Shown: positions 15,319 to 25,055, counted from the stretch's first letter. The stretch is 47,631 bases of DNA from Selenomonadaceae bacterium (GCA_017614505.1 JAGABT010000010.1:1-47631); one strand, 5' to 3'. The notes: a model not told the origin generated them from the sequence alone. Numbers and translations are program-made.

Positions 15319-17394
15319 ATGGCAAATATCGACAACATCGTAGATAACACCATTATTAACGGCACGGCGGGCAATGATTCAATTTACAACCGCGGCGCAA
15401 CTGTCAAGATTTACACAGGCGACGGTAACGATATAATCCGAAATTATGGCGAAAAAGTGACGATAGACGCAGGCGCTGGCAATGACACCATGTATAGTCA
15501 CAGTAATGGCTATGTCGCCTTTTCTTACATAGAGTTGGGTGACGGGGACGATTCACTTTACACCGACCAAGACGAATACTGTTACGCGACAGTATACGCG
15601 GGCGCTGGCAACGATACTGTCAATGGATGGTACGAATACTCAAAGATAAGCGGCGGTACTGGTAGTGACTATATCAGCATAAGAGCCCTTGGCGACGGTG
15701 ATGGTGACAATACAATTGACGGCGGCGATGGTGACGATACAATCAAATCTGTTAGCGGTTCGATAAATGGCGGTGCCGGTAACGATAGGATACATATTTC
15801 TTCATCATTTGGAACAACTGCTAATGGCGGCAAAGGAAACGACATTATTTACAGCTATGGGAAGCCTAATTGGAGAAATTTATATCAGTACGCCAACGGT
15901 GACGGCAACGACACTATTTATGGCTTTGGAACTAATGAAACGCTCCACATTACCAGTGGCAGCTATACCACCTCAACAATCGGCAACGATTTTATCGTAA
16001 ACGTAGGCAGTGGCTCCGTTGTTCTCAAAGATGTATTTGCCGATTCCTACAATAAAATTCACCTGAAAAATTCTTCTGGAACCATTACAGTTTACAACGA
16101 CTGGAAAACGCGTTATGGTACTTCCGATAATGACACAATATACAACAGTGACAATGCCAGTGTAGCGATTTATGCACAGGACGGCAATGACAGTATTTTT
16201 AATTATTCAAGTTATGTGACATTGATTGGAGGCGAGGGCGATGACTATATTTCCAATTTTGACGGCTCAAGCGTGACGATAGACGGCGGCGCTGGTAACG
16301 ATAGAATTAGCCTTTATAGTTCCTGGTACTCGAATTTTTTAAAAAACACAATTTCCGGCTGCACCGGCAATGACACCATTTATCTCAACAGCTCTACCAC
16401 TGTCGGCAACGTCTATCAATATAATTCAGGCGACGACAACGATTTAATCTACAACGCCACGAGCTACGACACGATTTCCATTGGCGGCGCTAGCTACACC
16501 ACCACAACCAGCGGCTCAGATTTAATCATCAGCGTAGGAGCAGACGCTCGCCAGCTCTCGTCTGCAGGCGCAATGACGCTTGTCGGCGCGGCGAATACCG
16601 CTGTCAATATTATTGGCGATTATGCAGACGAAACCACACTGCCAGCTGGTCTCTCGCTCATCGGCGGCGTACTCTCAATCGGCACGGCGTACACAAACTA
16701 TTCCATTCGCGCCGGCGACTACGACGCAACCAAAGTCGACGCAACCGCTCTTACGCGCGGAATAAAAATTTTCGGCAGTACCGACGACGACTGCCTGGCT
16801 GGCGGCAGCGGCAACGACACGATTCACGGGAGCAACGGCGCTGATACAATCTTTGGCAACGCTGGCAATGACTGCCTGAGCGGCGGCAATGGCAACGACG
16901 TTTTGTACGGCGGCGAAGGCTCTGACAAACTGCTCGGCGGGAACAGCGACGATACTTTGTATGGCGGCGCTGGCAACGATACGCTTAGCGGCGGCAACGG
17001 GCGCGACGTTTTCGTCTACGAATCCGGCAACGATATTATCACCGACTATCGCGCAGGTTACGACAAAATCAAGCTCACCAGCGGCAGTATCACGCGCAGT
17101 TCAATCAGCGGCTCCAATGTCATTCTCACGACCGGCAGCGGCAGGATTACCGTCCGCGGCGCCAGAGGCAGAAATATCACCGTGATTGACAGCAGCGGTC
17201 GCGAAACTACCCAGAAATATTCCAACGCAGTCTACGGCTCCAGCGCGATGCTTTTCAGCGACGATAACTTTATCAGCGGCGATACAAACCTTGATGCCAT
17301 AACTGAGAAAAAATATCCCGTGGAAAATATTAGCGCGACGAACTTTGAAACGCTGGCGCCGGACGAAACGCACATAACCTTCGGCGATAAATAA
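15319..17394 (+). CDS. RTX-like calcium-binding repeat protein
   Basis: The 691-residue acidic protein consists almost wholly of hemolysin-type nonapeptide repeats of the form GGxGNDxI and variants such as AGAGNDTV, predicted to form Ca-stabilised beta-rolls. Repeat blocks end with strands like DTISIGGASYTT. The most canonical repeats lie near 490-580 (GGSGNDTIHG, GGEGSDKLLG, GGAGNDTLSG). The last 50 residues, starting at AMLFSDDNFISGDTNLDAI, are related to the end of the 815-residue protein at 37.9-40.4 kb. No N-terminal signal peptide is visible, which fits type I secretion, but no transporter genes are present. GGAAGGAGC precedes the ATG. A surface or biofilm role is inferred. Confidence 0.88.
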   Translation: MANIDNIVDNTIINGTAGNDSIYNRGATVKIYTGDGNDIIRNYGEKVTIDAGAGNDTMYSHSNGYVAFSYIELGDGDDSLYTDQDEYCYATVYAGAGNDTVNGWYEYSKISGGTGSDYISIRALGDGDGDNTIDGGDGDDTIKSVSGSINGGAGNDRIHISSSFGTTANGGKGNDIIYSYGKPNWRNLYQYANGDGNDTIYGFGTNETLHITSGSYTTSTIGNDFIVNVGSGSVVLKDVFADSYNKIHLKNSSGTITVYNDWKTRYGTSDNDTIYNSDNASVAIYAQDGNDSIFNYSSYVTLIGGEGDDYISNFDGSSVTIDGGAGNDRISLYSSWYSNFLKNTISGCTGNDTIYLNSSTTVGNVYQYNSGDDNDLIYNATSYDTISIGGASYTTTTSGSDLIISVGADARQLSSAGAMTLVGAANTAVNIIGDYADETTLPAGLSLIGGVLSIGTAYTNYSIRAGDYDATKVDATALTRGIKIFGSTDDDCLAGGSGNDTIHGSNGADTIFGNAGNDCLSGGNGNDVLYGGEGSDKLLGGNSDDTLYGGAGNDTLSGGNGRDVFVYESGNDIITDYRAGYDKIKLTSGSITRSSISGSNVILTTGSGRITVRGARGRNITVIDSSGRETTQKYSNAVYGSSAMLFSDDNFISGDTNLDAITEKKYPVENISATNFETLAPDETHITFGDK

Positions 17395-17404
17395 CGGCAA
17401 CTTG

Positions 17405-17433
17405 AACGCTGGCAGAAATGCTGGCGTTTTTTT
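17405..17433 (+). terminator. Terminator after the RTX-like gene
   Basis: AACGC (17405-17409) pairs with GCGTT (17424-17428), enclosing TGGC...GCTG, and a T run follows (17427-17433). It sits between convergent genes. Confidence 0.65.
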
Positions 17434-17435
17434 AT

Positions 17436-17930
17436 TTAAAAGAGTACGTACGGCTGCAAAAAAATATCCGCGTCCTGAATCAGCACGCCGTCAATCTGCG
17501 GCAATAATTCTCCGCGAATCTCTCGGATTTTAAACTCGCGCTCAAGCTGCTGGTCGTCCTGCATCCGCACGGTGAATTTCTGGTTTATCGTGTCGAACTC
17601 GTAAGCCATGCCGTGAAACAAAGTCGCGCTCAGCAGGAACGGAAATTTTAATCGCGGCTCTTCCGGCACGAAAACTTCAAAATCTGTAAACGTCAATTCG
17701 CCAACTTTAAATTCGCTAACAGAATAAACCGAGCCTTTTTCGTAGCCGCCAAATCCGCTTATATGTTCATTCGGCAAAATAAGTCTTGTGTCGAAGTATT
17801 TATCAATTATTGAAGGGAAAATCGAAACCACGGGGATAAGCGCGCCGGTATCAATCAGCGCCGGCAATTTGTAAAGTTCAATCACAGGGCGTCCGTACTT
17901 GCTGCTGAGCGGAATGGAAAATTCTTTCAT
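17436..17930 (-). CDS. Retropepsin-like aspartyl protease-fold protein
   Basis: The 164-residue protein has ALIDTGALIPVVS near residues 28-40, the DTGA motif of single-domain pepsin-like proteases that work as dimers. The downstream GFGGYEKGSVY and a later hydrophobic strand fit the same fold. No signal peptide is visible. The ATG at 17930 overlaps the stop of the PTS permease gene as ATGA, implying coupled translation. Proteolytic activity and substrate are unproven. It is the last gene of the cyclase-permease-protease run. Confidence 0.7.
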   Translation of the reverse strand: MKEFSIPLSSKYGRPVIELYKLPALIDTGALIPVVSIFPSIIDKYFDTRLILPNEHISGFGGYEKGSVYSVSEFKVGELTFTDFEVFVPEEPRLKFPFLLSATLFHGMAYEFDTINQKFTVRMQDDQQLEREFKIREIRGELLPQIDGVLIQDADIFLQPYVLF

Positions 17931-19249
17931 ACCTCGTCGGTGATACCTTTCTGCGCCTCTTCCTCCTCGAGGAAAATGTTGTCCTGCATTTTCACGAATG
18001 GCAGATAAACCAGCGTCGACACTATCAAATTTAAAATCTGAACCGCCGCGCCCTGCCAGCCATTCAGCAAAAAGCCGGAGATTATCGTGGGCGTTGTCCA
18101 TGGCACCTGCGAGCCGCTGAACGGCGCCATAAATCCCCACTCGATTGACAGGTACGTTATTATCATCGCCAGCACCGGCGCCAGTATGTACGGTACCAGC
18201 ATGTACGGGTTGAAGACTATCGGCAGACCGAAAATTATCGGCTCGTTGATATTGAAAAGCCCAGGCACCAGCGCGATTTTTGAAACGGTTTTCATCTGCT
18301 CGGATTTCGCGGCGAAGTAGCTGGCGATTAAAAATCCCATCGTCAAGCCGCAGCCGCCCGCCTTCGTGAAGGATTCGTTTATTTGCTGGGTGAAAATGTG
18401 CGCCGCCGGATTTCCCGCCAAAGTTTGTCCGAGTTCAACCAGCTGCTGATTTTCCCACGTGTTCGCCAGAAGTAGCGGGTTGACAATCGCGCCGACGACG
18501 TTCGGTCCGTGTATTCCCGCCCAAAATAAAACGCTTTGCAGCGCGGTTATCACGACGCCGCCCGCCAGCGTGTCCGATAAGCCCTGCAGAGGCGCCTGTA
18601 TGATTTTGAAAAATAATTCCGGCAGCGTCGTATCCAGCACGTGGTGGCAAATTCCGTAGACGACCGCCACACTCGTGAAACAAATCATTGCCGGCGTGAA
18701 GGCGTTGAACGCGCGCACAATTTCCATTGGCACGGATTCGGGCATTTTTATTCCGAGATTTTTTTTGTCGCAGAAACTGAAAACGTAAGACACGAAAAAC
18801 GCAACGAACATCGCGGTAAAAATTCCGTTGGCGCCAATCCACGTTCGGGGAATGACGCCGCCAATAAAATCGCCGTTGTCAGCCATAATTCCAGGCGGCA
18901 GGAGGATTATAAAAGTCGTCAGCGCGGTAATCGAAGCCAGCGCCGCGTCGCCGCCGTCGAGGTAAATCCGGCGGTGCGTAATACTGACGACGACAACCAG
19001 CGCGAGCGCGCCGAAAGTTCCGCTGGCGACGGCGTTCAAGGAATCAGTCCAGTTCGCGCCGAAAGTCGACGCCATAAATTCGGGATAACCAGGAATCGGC
19101 AGGTACGCGATAAGCAAAAAAATCGAGCCGCCGATCGTGAAAGGCATCGTCAGCGCGAAGGCGTCGCGCAGAGCCATTGCCGTGCGTATGTTCCCAAGCC
19201 GGCTCATCGCTTCCGTAAATTTGTCCAAAAAAATCTGCCAGTTCGTCAT
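17927..19249 (-). CDS. PTS system IIC permease, cellobiose/lactose family
   Basis: The 440-residue membrane protein is the EIIC component of a phosphotransferase system for beta-glucosides, chitobiose or related disaccharides. It moves and phosphorylates sugar using EIIB, which is not encoded here. Typical segments are AFALTMPFTIGGSIFLLIAYLP, GIHGPNVVGAIVNPLLLAN, and NINEPIIFGLPIVFNPYMLVPY. The ATG at 19249 gives MTNWQIFLDKF; a longer frame to 19276 would overlap the cyclase stop. Its stop overlaps the start of the aspartyl-protease-fold gene. An orphan IIC next to a c-di-GMP gene could also have a sensory role. Confidence 0.9.
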   Translation of the reverse strand: MTNWQIFLDKFTEAMSRLGNIRTAMALRDAFALTMPFTIGGSIFLLIAYLPIPGYPEFMASTFGANWTDSLNAVASGTFGALALVVVVSITHRRIYLDGGDAALASITALTTFIILLPPGIMADNGDFIGGVIPRTWIGANGIFTAMFVAFFVSYVFSFCDKKNLGIKMPESVPMEIVRAFNAFTPAMICFTSVAVVYGICHHVLDTTLPELFFKIIQAPLQGLSDTLAGGVVITALQSVLFWAGIHGPNVVGAIVNPLLLANTWENQQLVELGQTLAGNPAAHIFTQQINESFTKAGGCGLTMGFLIASYFAAKSEQMKTVSKIALVPGLFNINEPIIFGLPIVFNPYMLVPYILAPVLAMIITYLSIEWGFMAPFSGSQVPWTTPTIISGFLLNGWQGAAVQILNLIVSTLVYLPFVKMQDNIFLEEEEAQKGITDEV

Positions 19250-19263
19250 TTTCTGCACCGCCC

Positions 19264-20754
19264 TTATAGCGCCCATCTGCCGTTGCGCTTTTTCATCTCA
19301 AAGTAAATCTGCCCGAACAGGAACCGCCGCATAATTTCCGAGAACGCAAATAAAATTTCGTGTTCCTCCTTCGACCAGACGCGCGCCTTTTTGCAGTCGT
19401 CGAAGCCAACGCTGCCAATAAAATTATCGCCGTCCATAACCGCGCATTCAAGGTACGCGCAGATATTCCGGCGCTGAAATTCCCGCCGCGCGCGGTCAGT
19501 GAGCTGGCTGGTATCGGCGCATTCGCTGAACCTGCCTTTTTTTGTGTTGCGGAAACGCTTGCGGATTTGCAGTCTCAGCGGCGGATCGTGCGCAATTTCC
19601 GCTTTTATATAATCGCCTTTCACGTAGTCGAACAAAATCCTCGGCCAGTGCGGACCGTCCATGTGCCAGAAAACATAGGCGCGGTGCACCTTGAAATATT
19701 TCGCGAAAATCTGCAGCAGCAGCTGTACCGCCAGCGAAGTGTCCCGCGAATTGAACACCATCTGGAAAATGTATTCCATCGGGTTCGACAGCATTTTTCG
19801 GAAATTCTGCGTCGGCAGCTCGGCGTTATCCTGCTCCCGTTGCTCAGCGCTTTCCATGCCGTCGCTGTAAATCGTCTCGGTATCCTTGCCCTGCCGCTTA
19901 CTTTCAGCCAGAGCCGCGTCCGCCCGCGTAAAAAGCAGATTGTAATCTTCGCCGTGATTCGGCGCCAGCGCAATTCCTATGCTCGCCGAAACCGAAACTT
20001 CTTCGCCTTCGTGCTGATAAACGCGCCGCAGAATATCCCGCAGCTGTATGCATTTCTGTATCACAATTTCCGGCGACTTAATATCTTTCATCATGACCAT
20101 AAATTCATCGCCGCCGATATGCCCCAGAATGTCCGTCTTGCGAAACGTCGTCCGAAGATTCATCGCCATATCCATAATCACGGCGTCGCCAATCAGATGC
20201 CCCAGCTTGTCGTTGACTGATTTGAAATTGTCGAGGTCAAGCACGAGCAGGGCGTTCATTTTGGATTTGTCGGCGATGGTCTGATTGACGAGGTACGGCG
20301 CGTGCGTTTTGCTGTAAAGACCAGTCATGGCGTCGCGCTCGATAACTTCCTTCAGCCGCCGCTCTTCCTGCCGGTAGTTGTTGATATTCTGCAGGAAGCC
20401 GGTGACTTTTTGCGCCCTGCCTTCGACGAAATCCGCGCGATATTTTATCCGAACCCAGATGAAATATCTGTTCAGCGTGTAAATCCGAAATTCCAGCTCG
20501 TATTCCTGGTACGGCGCGCTCCGCTGCGTCACCATTGTCAGCATTCGGTTGACGTGGTTGCGAAATTCTATGCGGTTTTCTGGGTGAACCAGCCGCGCCT
20601 TCAGCAGTTGTTCCTTGACGTTTTCGCGCGGCAGTTCGTGCTGAATTATCATCGCCATTCGCTCGTCGAAGAAAAGTTTGTCCGCGTCTATGTCCCACTC
20701 GAAAACCGCCATGTCGTTCATTTCGACCGCCAGCCTGTATGAATCTGTCAGCAT
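19264..20754 (-). CDS. Diguanylate cyclase with PAS-like and GAF-like domains
   Basis: The 496-residue protein makes cyclic di-GMP from two GTP. A PAS-like sensor occupies about residues 10-125 (FEWDIDADKLFFDERMA, then FIWVRIKYRADF and VTGFLQNIN). The GGDEF domain follows at about 135-300 with an intact GGDEF at 214-218 and an inhibitory RxxD site, RKTD, at 205-208, five residues upstream. A GAF-like region fills the C-terminus. No membrane segment is seen. The ATG at 20754 has a GGGGGG tract upstream as its likely ribosome binding site. The longer frame to 20838 reads into repeat R5 and is rejected. Confidence 0.92.
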   Translation of the reverse strand: MLTDSYRLAVEMNDMAVFEWDIDADKLFFDERMAMIIQHELPRENVKEQLLKARLVHPENRIEFRNHVNRMLTMVTQRSAPYQEYELEFRIYTLNRYFIWVRIKYRADFVEGRAQKVTGFLQNINNYRQEERRLKEVIERDAMTGLYSKTHAPYLVNQTIADKSKMNALLVLDLDNFKSVNDKLGHLIGDAVIMDMAMNLRTTFRKTDILGHIGGDEFMVMMKDIKSPEIVIQKCIQLRDILRRVYQHEGEEVSVSASIGIALAPNHGEDYNLLFTRADAALAESKRQGKDTETIYSDGMESAEQREQDNAELPTQNFRKMLSNPMEYIFQMVFNSRDTSLAVQLLLQIFAKYFKVHRAYVFWHMDGPHWPRILFDYVKGDYIKAEIAHDPPLRLQIRKRFRNTKKGRFSECADTSQLTDRARREFQRRNICAYLECAVMDGDNFIGSVGFDDCKKARVWSKEEHEILFAFSEIMRRFLFGQIYFEMKKRNGRWAL

Positions 20755-20783
20755 TTTTACCAACCCCCCTAGCGTGATTGTAT

Positions 20784-20886
20784 CAGCATTTCTTTCTGCG
20801 AGAAAGAAACGCTGGCAAAGAAAGACGGTCCGCTGCATTCGCGTCCGGCGAATGGCGCGGACGGGCGCCCGTCCATGGGCGCCTTT
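20784..20886 (+). repeat. Dispersed three-hairpin repeat, copy R5
   Basis: The TTTCTTTC/GAAAGAAA arm has a five-base loop. The outer arms are GTCCGC/GCGGAC and the inner arms ATTCGC/GCGAAT, both different from R6 or R3 yet fully paired. The last hairpin is GGGCGCCC/GGGCGCC with a GTCCAT loop. It lies between two minus-strand genes, with its T-rich end pointing against their transcription. Confidence 0.85.
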
Positions 20887-20887
20887 C

Positions 20888-23593
20888 TCATTTATTTTCG
20901 TTCAGTAAAATTTTTAATTTTTCCCAGTCAGGAATTTCGGCGGCGGCTTTAATCTGCGCAAATTTTTCGCGCTGATTTTCCGGCAGCCGGTAATCTTTCA
21001 GCGAGTCGAATACAAATTCCAGCGTGTCGAAGTCAAAGTTCACAGCGGCTTCATTCATCGCCTCCAGAGCCTCAGCCAGTGCGTCGTCGTCAATCAGCGG
21101 CTTGTCTGAATCGTCCTCATCCTTTTGAATGAGCGGCGAAAGTTTTTCCGCGTAACTGCGGTAGAGTTTCATAAGCGGCGCGGTATCCTGCTTAATTTCG
21201 TCGAAGTAGCCGGAATTGCCAGCGTCTTCCAGCCGGAGCGCGCGGGCGGAAAGTTCATTGGCACCAATGACACGGGCGGAACTTTTCAGCGCGTGAACTT
21301 TCGTCGTGAAATTTTTCCAGTCGGCGGTGTTGAAGTATTTTTCAATTTCGGCGGCGGCGGTGTTAATCGAATTGGCGAAAACCGTCAGCGCGTCGAGGTA
21401 AGATTCAGCGTCGCCGCAATTCGCCACGCCGTCCGCAACGTTCAAGCCAGGAATATCGTTCAGCCACGCGGGCAGATTAATTTCTTCGGCGGGAGTTTCG
21501 TCGGCGGAATTTTCGTCGGCAATGTGAACTTTTTCGGGCGGCAGATATTTCACCAGCATATTTTCAAGGTGAATGCTGTTAATCGGCTTGGTAAGATAAT
21601 CGTGGAAACCGGCGGCGATATACTGTTCACGGGCGCCGCTAATCGCATTGGCGGTGAGAGAAATTACGGGCGTATCTTCATTCGGATTGTCCGGCAGAAT
21701 CATCATGCGCTTGAGCGTCTCAATCCCGTCCATTCCAGGCATGCGGTGGTCGAGGAAAATAATATCGTAGTGCTTTTTCAAAACCATCTTCAGACATTCC
21801 TCGCCGTTGAGCGCGGTGTCAATCTGAATTTTGGTCTGCTTGAGCAAGCCCTTGACGACGGTCAGATTCATGACGGTATCGTCAACGACCAGAATTTTGG
21901 CGTCGGGCGCGGTGAAGGAAACGTGATATTCCTGGTGCATAGCCAGCGAGCGGTGGTAGGATTCCTGAAAATCACCGAGCGGCTCGGCGTTGATAACTTT
22001 CTGAACGATTTCAAACGCGAACGTGGAGCCTTCGCCATAGACGCTGGAAACGTGCAGTTCGCTGCCCATTAAAGTCAAAAGGCGCTGCGTGATATTCATA
22101 CCCAGTCCGGTGCCTTCAATCGTGCGGTTGCGTTTTTCTTCAATCCGCTCGAACGCGCTGAAAAGTTTTTTAATATCCTCGGGCTTGATACCAATTCCCG
22201 TATCGGCGACGCTGACGCACAGGTAGACATTTTCGGCGTCCTTTTCGCGCGTGGTGACGTTGAGCGTAACGGTGCCGGTCTCGGTGTACTTGACGGCGTT
22301 CGTCAGAATGTTGGTGATAATCTGCTTGACGCGAATTTCATCGCCGTAGAGAATGCTGGGAATGTTCGGCGAGGCGTTGACGATAAATTTCAAGCCCTTT
22401 TTGGTGGCGCGCGCCTGACACATATTCACAAGGTCGTTGAGCATCGAGCTTACAGGATATTCCACGGGAATTATATCCATTTTGCCGGCTTCGATTTTTG
22501 AAAAATCCAGAATGTCATTGACGAGACCGAGCAGATTTCGCGCGGCGTTCTGAAGATTTTCGGCGTACTCGATAATATTTTTATCGTGGCTTTCGCGCAG
22601 AATCATTTCGTCCATGCCCATAATCGCGTTGATAGGAGTGCGGATTTCGTGGCTCATGTTCGACAGAAATTCGCTCTTAGCCTTGTTGGCGGAGTCGGCG
22701 AGTTCCTTTTCGCGGGCGAGAGTTTTAGTTTCGCGCGACTTCATCATGTAGCGGACGGCGAAAATCAGCGCGAGCAGTATGATAAAAAATGTCACGGTCA
22801 TTACGAGATAAATGTAGTCGAGACCGACGGCGACGGCTTTCCAGGGCGCGTAGCCGCTCATAACCAGCCCGTACCTTTTGGAAAGCCAGGTAATGTGCAT
22901 GAAATAATGATTATTGCCGTTGTCGTAAAAAATCGACTCGGAATAAGCCTGGCTTTTTTTAAATTTTTCTTCGAGTTCCTTCCAGCCTTGTTCCATACTG
23001 GGGTCGGTGTTTACGAGTTCAGCGCCGTCTGAAAGAATTGTCCAGTTTTCGTGATCCTGAATCAGAATGAGCGTACCGGCGCCGTTGTAGCTGAGCGCGC
23101 CAAATTTTCCGCGCATAATTTTATCGGGGTAAAGCTCGTACATGATGCAGGTTTTACCGTTAAAAACTATCGGCACGGCGAAGAGCAGCCCGCAGCTTTT
23201 TCTGTAAGTGACAATCGCGTTACCTTCAAAGACTTCGGCGACAGCATTAAAGGCGTCGGACGGCAAAGTTTTGCCGATAATGGAGGAGCCGTCCTTTCGC
23301 AAAAGTCCGAGAATCATTCCAGGATATTTTACAGTAGCGATTTTCCCCAGTTCATTGACAGGGTCCTCGGCTTGAACCGCGACCGTCGCTGCTATTCGCA
23401 TTTCGTTCAGTTCCTGATCGAATTGTTTTTCGAGCCCGAAGCCCACGGTGCGGCTGTGGAACGCCACGACTTCCGTCAGCGATTGTTTCATGCTGCTGTC
23501 TATTTTGTGATATGCCAACAACGTTATCAGTCCGAGAACCAGTGCCAGCGCCAGAAATTCTATTCCCGTCCTCACCGTCAAGCTATTTTTCAT
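20888..23593 (-). CDS. Membrane hybrid histidine kinase with receiver and HPt domains
   Basis: The 901-residue sensor starts phosphorelay from the inner membrane. TM1 is at about 11-28 and TM2 at about 261-281, with a Cache-like extracytoplasmic sensor between them. The HisKA domain has phospho-accepting H315 in NMSHEIRTPINAI. The ATPase domain has DTGIGI and GTGLGM boxes. A receiver domain follows with phospho-acceptor D615 in IIFLDHRMPGMDG, then an HPt domain with H767 in KVHALKSSAR. GGAGGAG precedes the ATG. A final response regulator is not in the window. The neighbouring diguanylate cyclase is on the same strand, so both may act in surface or motility control. Confidence 0.94.
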   Translation of the reverse strand: MKNSLTVRTGIEFLALALVLGLITLLAYHKIDSSMKQSLTEVVAFHSRTVGFGLEKQFDQELNEMRIAATVAVQAEDPVNELGKIATVKYPGMILGLLRKDGSSIIGKTLPSDAFNAVAEVFEGNAIVTYRKSCGLLFAVPIVFNGKTCIMYELYPDKIMRGKFGALSYNGAGTLILIQDHENWTILSDGAELVNTDPSMEQGWKELEEKFKKSQAYSESIFYDNGNNHYFMHITWLSKRYGLVMSGYAPWKAVAVGLDYIYLVMTVTFFIILLALIFAVRYMMKSRETKTLAREKELADSANKAKSEFLSNMSHEIRTPINAIMGMDEMILRESHDKNIIEYAENLQNAARNLLGLVNDILDFSKIEAGKMDIIPVEYPVSSMLNDLVNMCQARATKKGLKFIVNASPNIPSILYGDEIRVKQIITNILTNAVKYTETGTVTLNVTTREKDAENVYLCVSVADTGIGIKPEDIKKLFSAFERIEEKRNRTIEGTGLGMNITQRLLTLMGSELHVSSVYGEGSTFAFEIVQKVINAEPLGDFQESYHRSLAMHQEYHVSFTAPDAKILVVDDTVMNLTVVKGLLKQTKIQIDTALNGEECLKMVLKKHYDIIFLDHRMPGMDGIETLKRMMILPDNPNEDTPVISLTANAISGAREQYIAAGFHDYLTKPINSIHLENMLVKYLPPEKVHIADENSADETPAEEINLPAWLNDIPGLNVADGVANCGDAESYLDALTVFANSINTAAAEIEKYFNTADWKNFTTKVHALKSSARVIGANELSARALRLEDAGNSGYFDEIKQDTAPLMKLYRSYAEKLSPLIQKDEDDSDKPLIDDDALAEALEAMNEAAVNFDFDTLEFVFDSLKDYRLPENQREKFAQIKAAAEIPDWEKLKILLNENK

Positions 23594-23620
23594 TTCAAAC
23601 TCCTCCGCTGTTCAAAATTC

Positions 23621-23629
23621 TGGTATAAT
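23621..23629 (+). promoter_or_regulatory. Extended -10 promoter element before the lipid kinase gene
   Basis: TGG followed by perfect TATAAT (23624-23629) forms an extended -10. No convincing -35 is present. The same TGGTATAAT string occurs before the DUF805 gene. Confidence 0.5.
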
Positions 23630-23678
23630 TGGTTAAAGTTTATCAAACGATTTTTTTGCGGTCAAGGGAGGCGGCAGC

Positions 23679-24560
23679 TTGAAAAAAATTCTGCTGGTGT
23701 ACAACCCCGTTGCGGGCGGCGCGGAGTTCAAAAAAAATCTCGACGGCGTGATAGAAAATTTTCAGCGGCGCGGAATTTTGCTGACGCTTTACAGAACCCG
23801 CGCGAAAGATTCGGAAAAAGATTTTGCCGAGTGCATAAAAATTTCAGACGCGGCTGGTATAATTGCGGCGGGCGGCGATGGAACTTTGCACAACGTCATT
23901 AACTGGCTGAAAAAGTCCGGCGCGGATTTGCCGGTCGGGCTTATTGGCAGCGGCACTTCCAACGATTTCGCCGCGCATTTGAATCTGGACGCGGAAAATA
24001 TTTTCGACGCGGTTGCTGAAAATCGGACGCGGGCTGTAGATTTGGGCGAGGCGAACGGCGAATATTTTATCAACGTGGCGGCGGCTGGCGCTTTTACTTC
24101 GATTGCGCATGAAGTCGATTCGCGGCAGAAAAATTCGCTTGGCAAGCTGGCGTATTACCTCCACGGCTTAGGTGAAATTCCTGCGCTGAAAAGTTTCGCG
24201 CTGAACGTTCGTGCGGACGGTAAAAATTTTGAGCTGGACGCTTTTTTATTTCTGGTGCTGAACAGTCCTTCCGTTGCCGGTTTCAAAAAAATTTCCAGCG
24301 TCGCGCAGATTGACGACGGCAAACTGGATTTACTCGCGCTGAAGAAATGCAGTCCGCGCGATTTGCTCCGCCTCACGCAGAAAATTCTTTCCGGCAAGTG
24401 CATTGAGCAGGAGCCGAATGTTTTTTTTGTGCAGGCGGAAAAATTTGAAATTCACGCGGCGGTTGAGCTTACTGGCGACTTGGACGGCGAAATTGGCGGT
24501 AAGCTCCCGCTCAAAATTCAAACCGTTCGCGCAGGATTAAATTTCTTTGTCAACCAGTAA
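23679..24560 (+). CDS. Diacylglycerol kinase-family lipid kinase (YegS/DgkB-like)
   Basis: The 293-residue protein has the nucleotide-binding signature GGDGT at residues 65-69 within AAGGDGTLHNVINWL. The start is VYNPVAGG, and GSGTSNDFAAHL follows the signature. Members phosphorylate diacylglycerol or related lipids at the membrane during phospholipid recycling. The TTG start has AAGGGAGGCGG upstream. The divergent neighbour is the hybrid kinase gene. The lipid specificity cannot be predicted. Confidence 0.9.
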   Translation: MKKILLVYNPVAGGAEFKKNLDGVIENFQRRGILLTLYRTRAKDSEKDFAECIKISDAAGIIAAGGDGTLHNVINWLKKSGADLPVGLIGSGTSNDFAAHLNLDAENIFDAVAENRTRAVDLGEANGEYFINVAAAGAFTSIAHEVDSRQKNSLGKLAYYLHGLGEIPALKSFALNVRADGKNFELDAFLFLVLNSPSVAGFKKISSVAQIDDGKLDLLALKKCSPRDLLRLTQKILSGKCIEQEPNVFFVQAEKFEIHAAVELTGDLDGEIGGKLPLKIQTVRAGLNFFVNQ

Positions 24561-24562
24561 AT

Positions 24563-24592
24563 TTGAAGGATTTTCCTTTCGGTACGTAGAAT
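24563..24592 (+). promoter_or_regulatory. Possible promoter of the flagellar operon
   Basis: TTGAAG (24563-24568) and TAGAAT (24587-24592) are 18 nt apart. No sigma-28 or sigma-54 motif was recognised in this gap. Confidence 0.45.
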
Positions 24593-24626
24593 TTGCTTTG
24601 AAAATTGAATGAAACAAGGTGGTTAT

Positions 24627-25055
24627 ATGCTTGAGCAGGTCATGAACTCAACGAATTTCAATTATCTTCCACGGGCGATGACGGCGGCGAGTATGCGGCA
24701 GGAAGTCATTTCCGACAACATTGCCAATGTAAACACGCCGAATTTTCGCAAGAGTGACGTGAATTTTGAGGATATGCTTGCGAAGGAACTTTACGGGGAT
24801 AAGCCGCCGGAAGGTCAGCTGCAAATGGTTCGGACGCACGATAAACACTTACCGCACAAGGCGCAGGCAGTTCACGCCGAGCCGCAGATTGTCGTAGACG
24901 AGACCACGACAATGCGTACCGATAACAACAACGTCGATATTGATATTGAAATGGCGAATCTGGCGAAGAATCAGATTTATTACAACGCGCTGGCGACGCA
25001 GCTTGGCGGCTACGTGACGAAAATGCGCAACGCCATTACCAGCGGACAGAGTTAA
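24627..25055 (+). CDS. flgB: Flagellar basal-body rod protein FlgB
   Basis: The 142-residue protein forms the proximal rod of the flagellum and is exported by the flagellar type III apparatus. The N-terminal rod signature VISDNIANVNTPNFRKSDVN is clear, and the C-terminal helix with YNALATQLGGYVTKMRNAI matches rod and hook proteins. ATG 24627 has AAGGTGG upstream. A longer frame from 24609 lacks a ribosome binding site. It is the first gene of the local flagellar run. Confidence 0.95.
   Translation: MLEQVMNSTNFNYLPRAMTAASMRQEVISDNIANVNTPNFRKSDVNFEDMLAKELYGDKPPEGQLQMVRTHDKHLPHKAQAVHAEPQIVVDETTTMRTDNNNVDIDIEMANLAKNQIYYNALATQLGGYVTKMRNAITSGQS

Noticed and set aside
20755..20838. N-terminal extension of the diguanylate cyclase to 20838
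   Set aside because: It would be translated from repeat R5, and the ATG at 20754 has the GGGGGG tract at a suitable distance.
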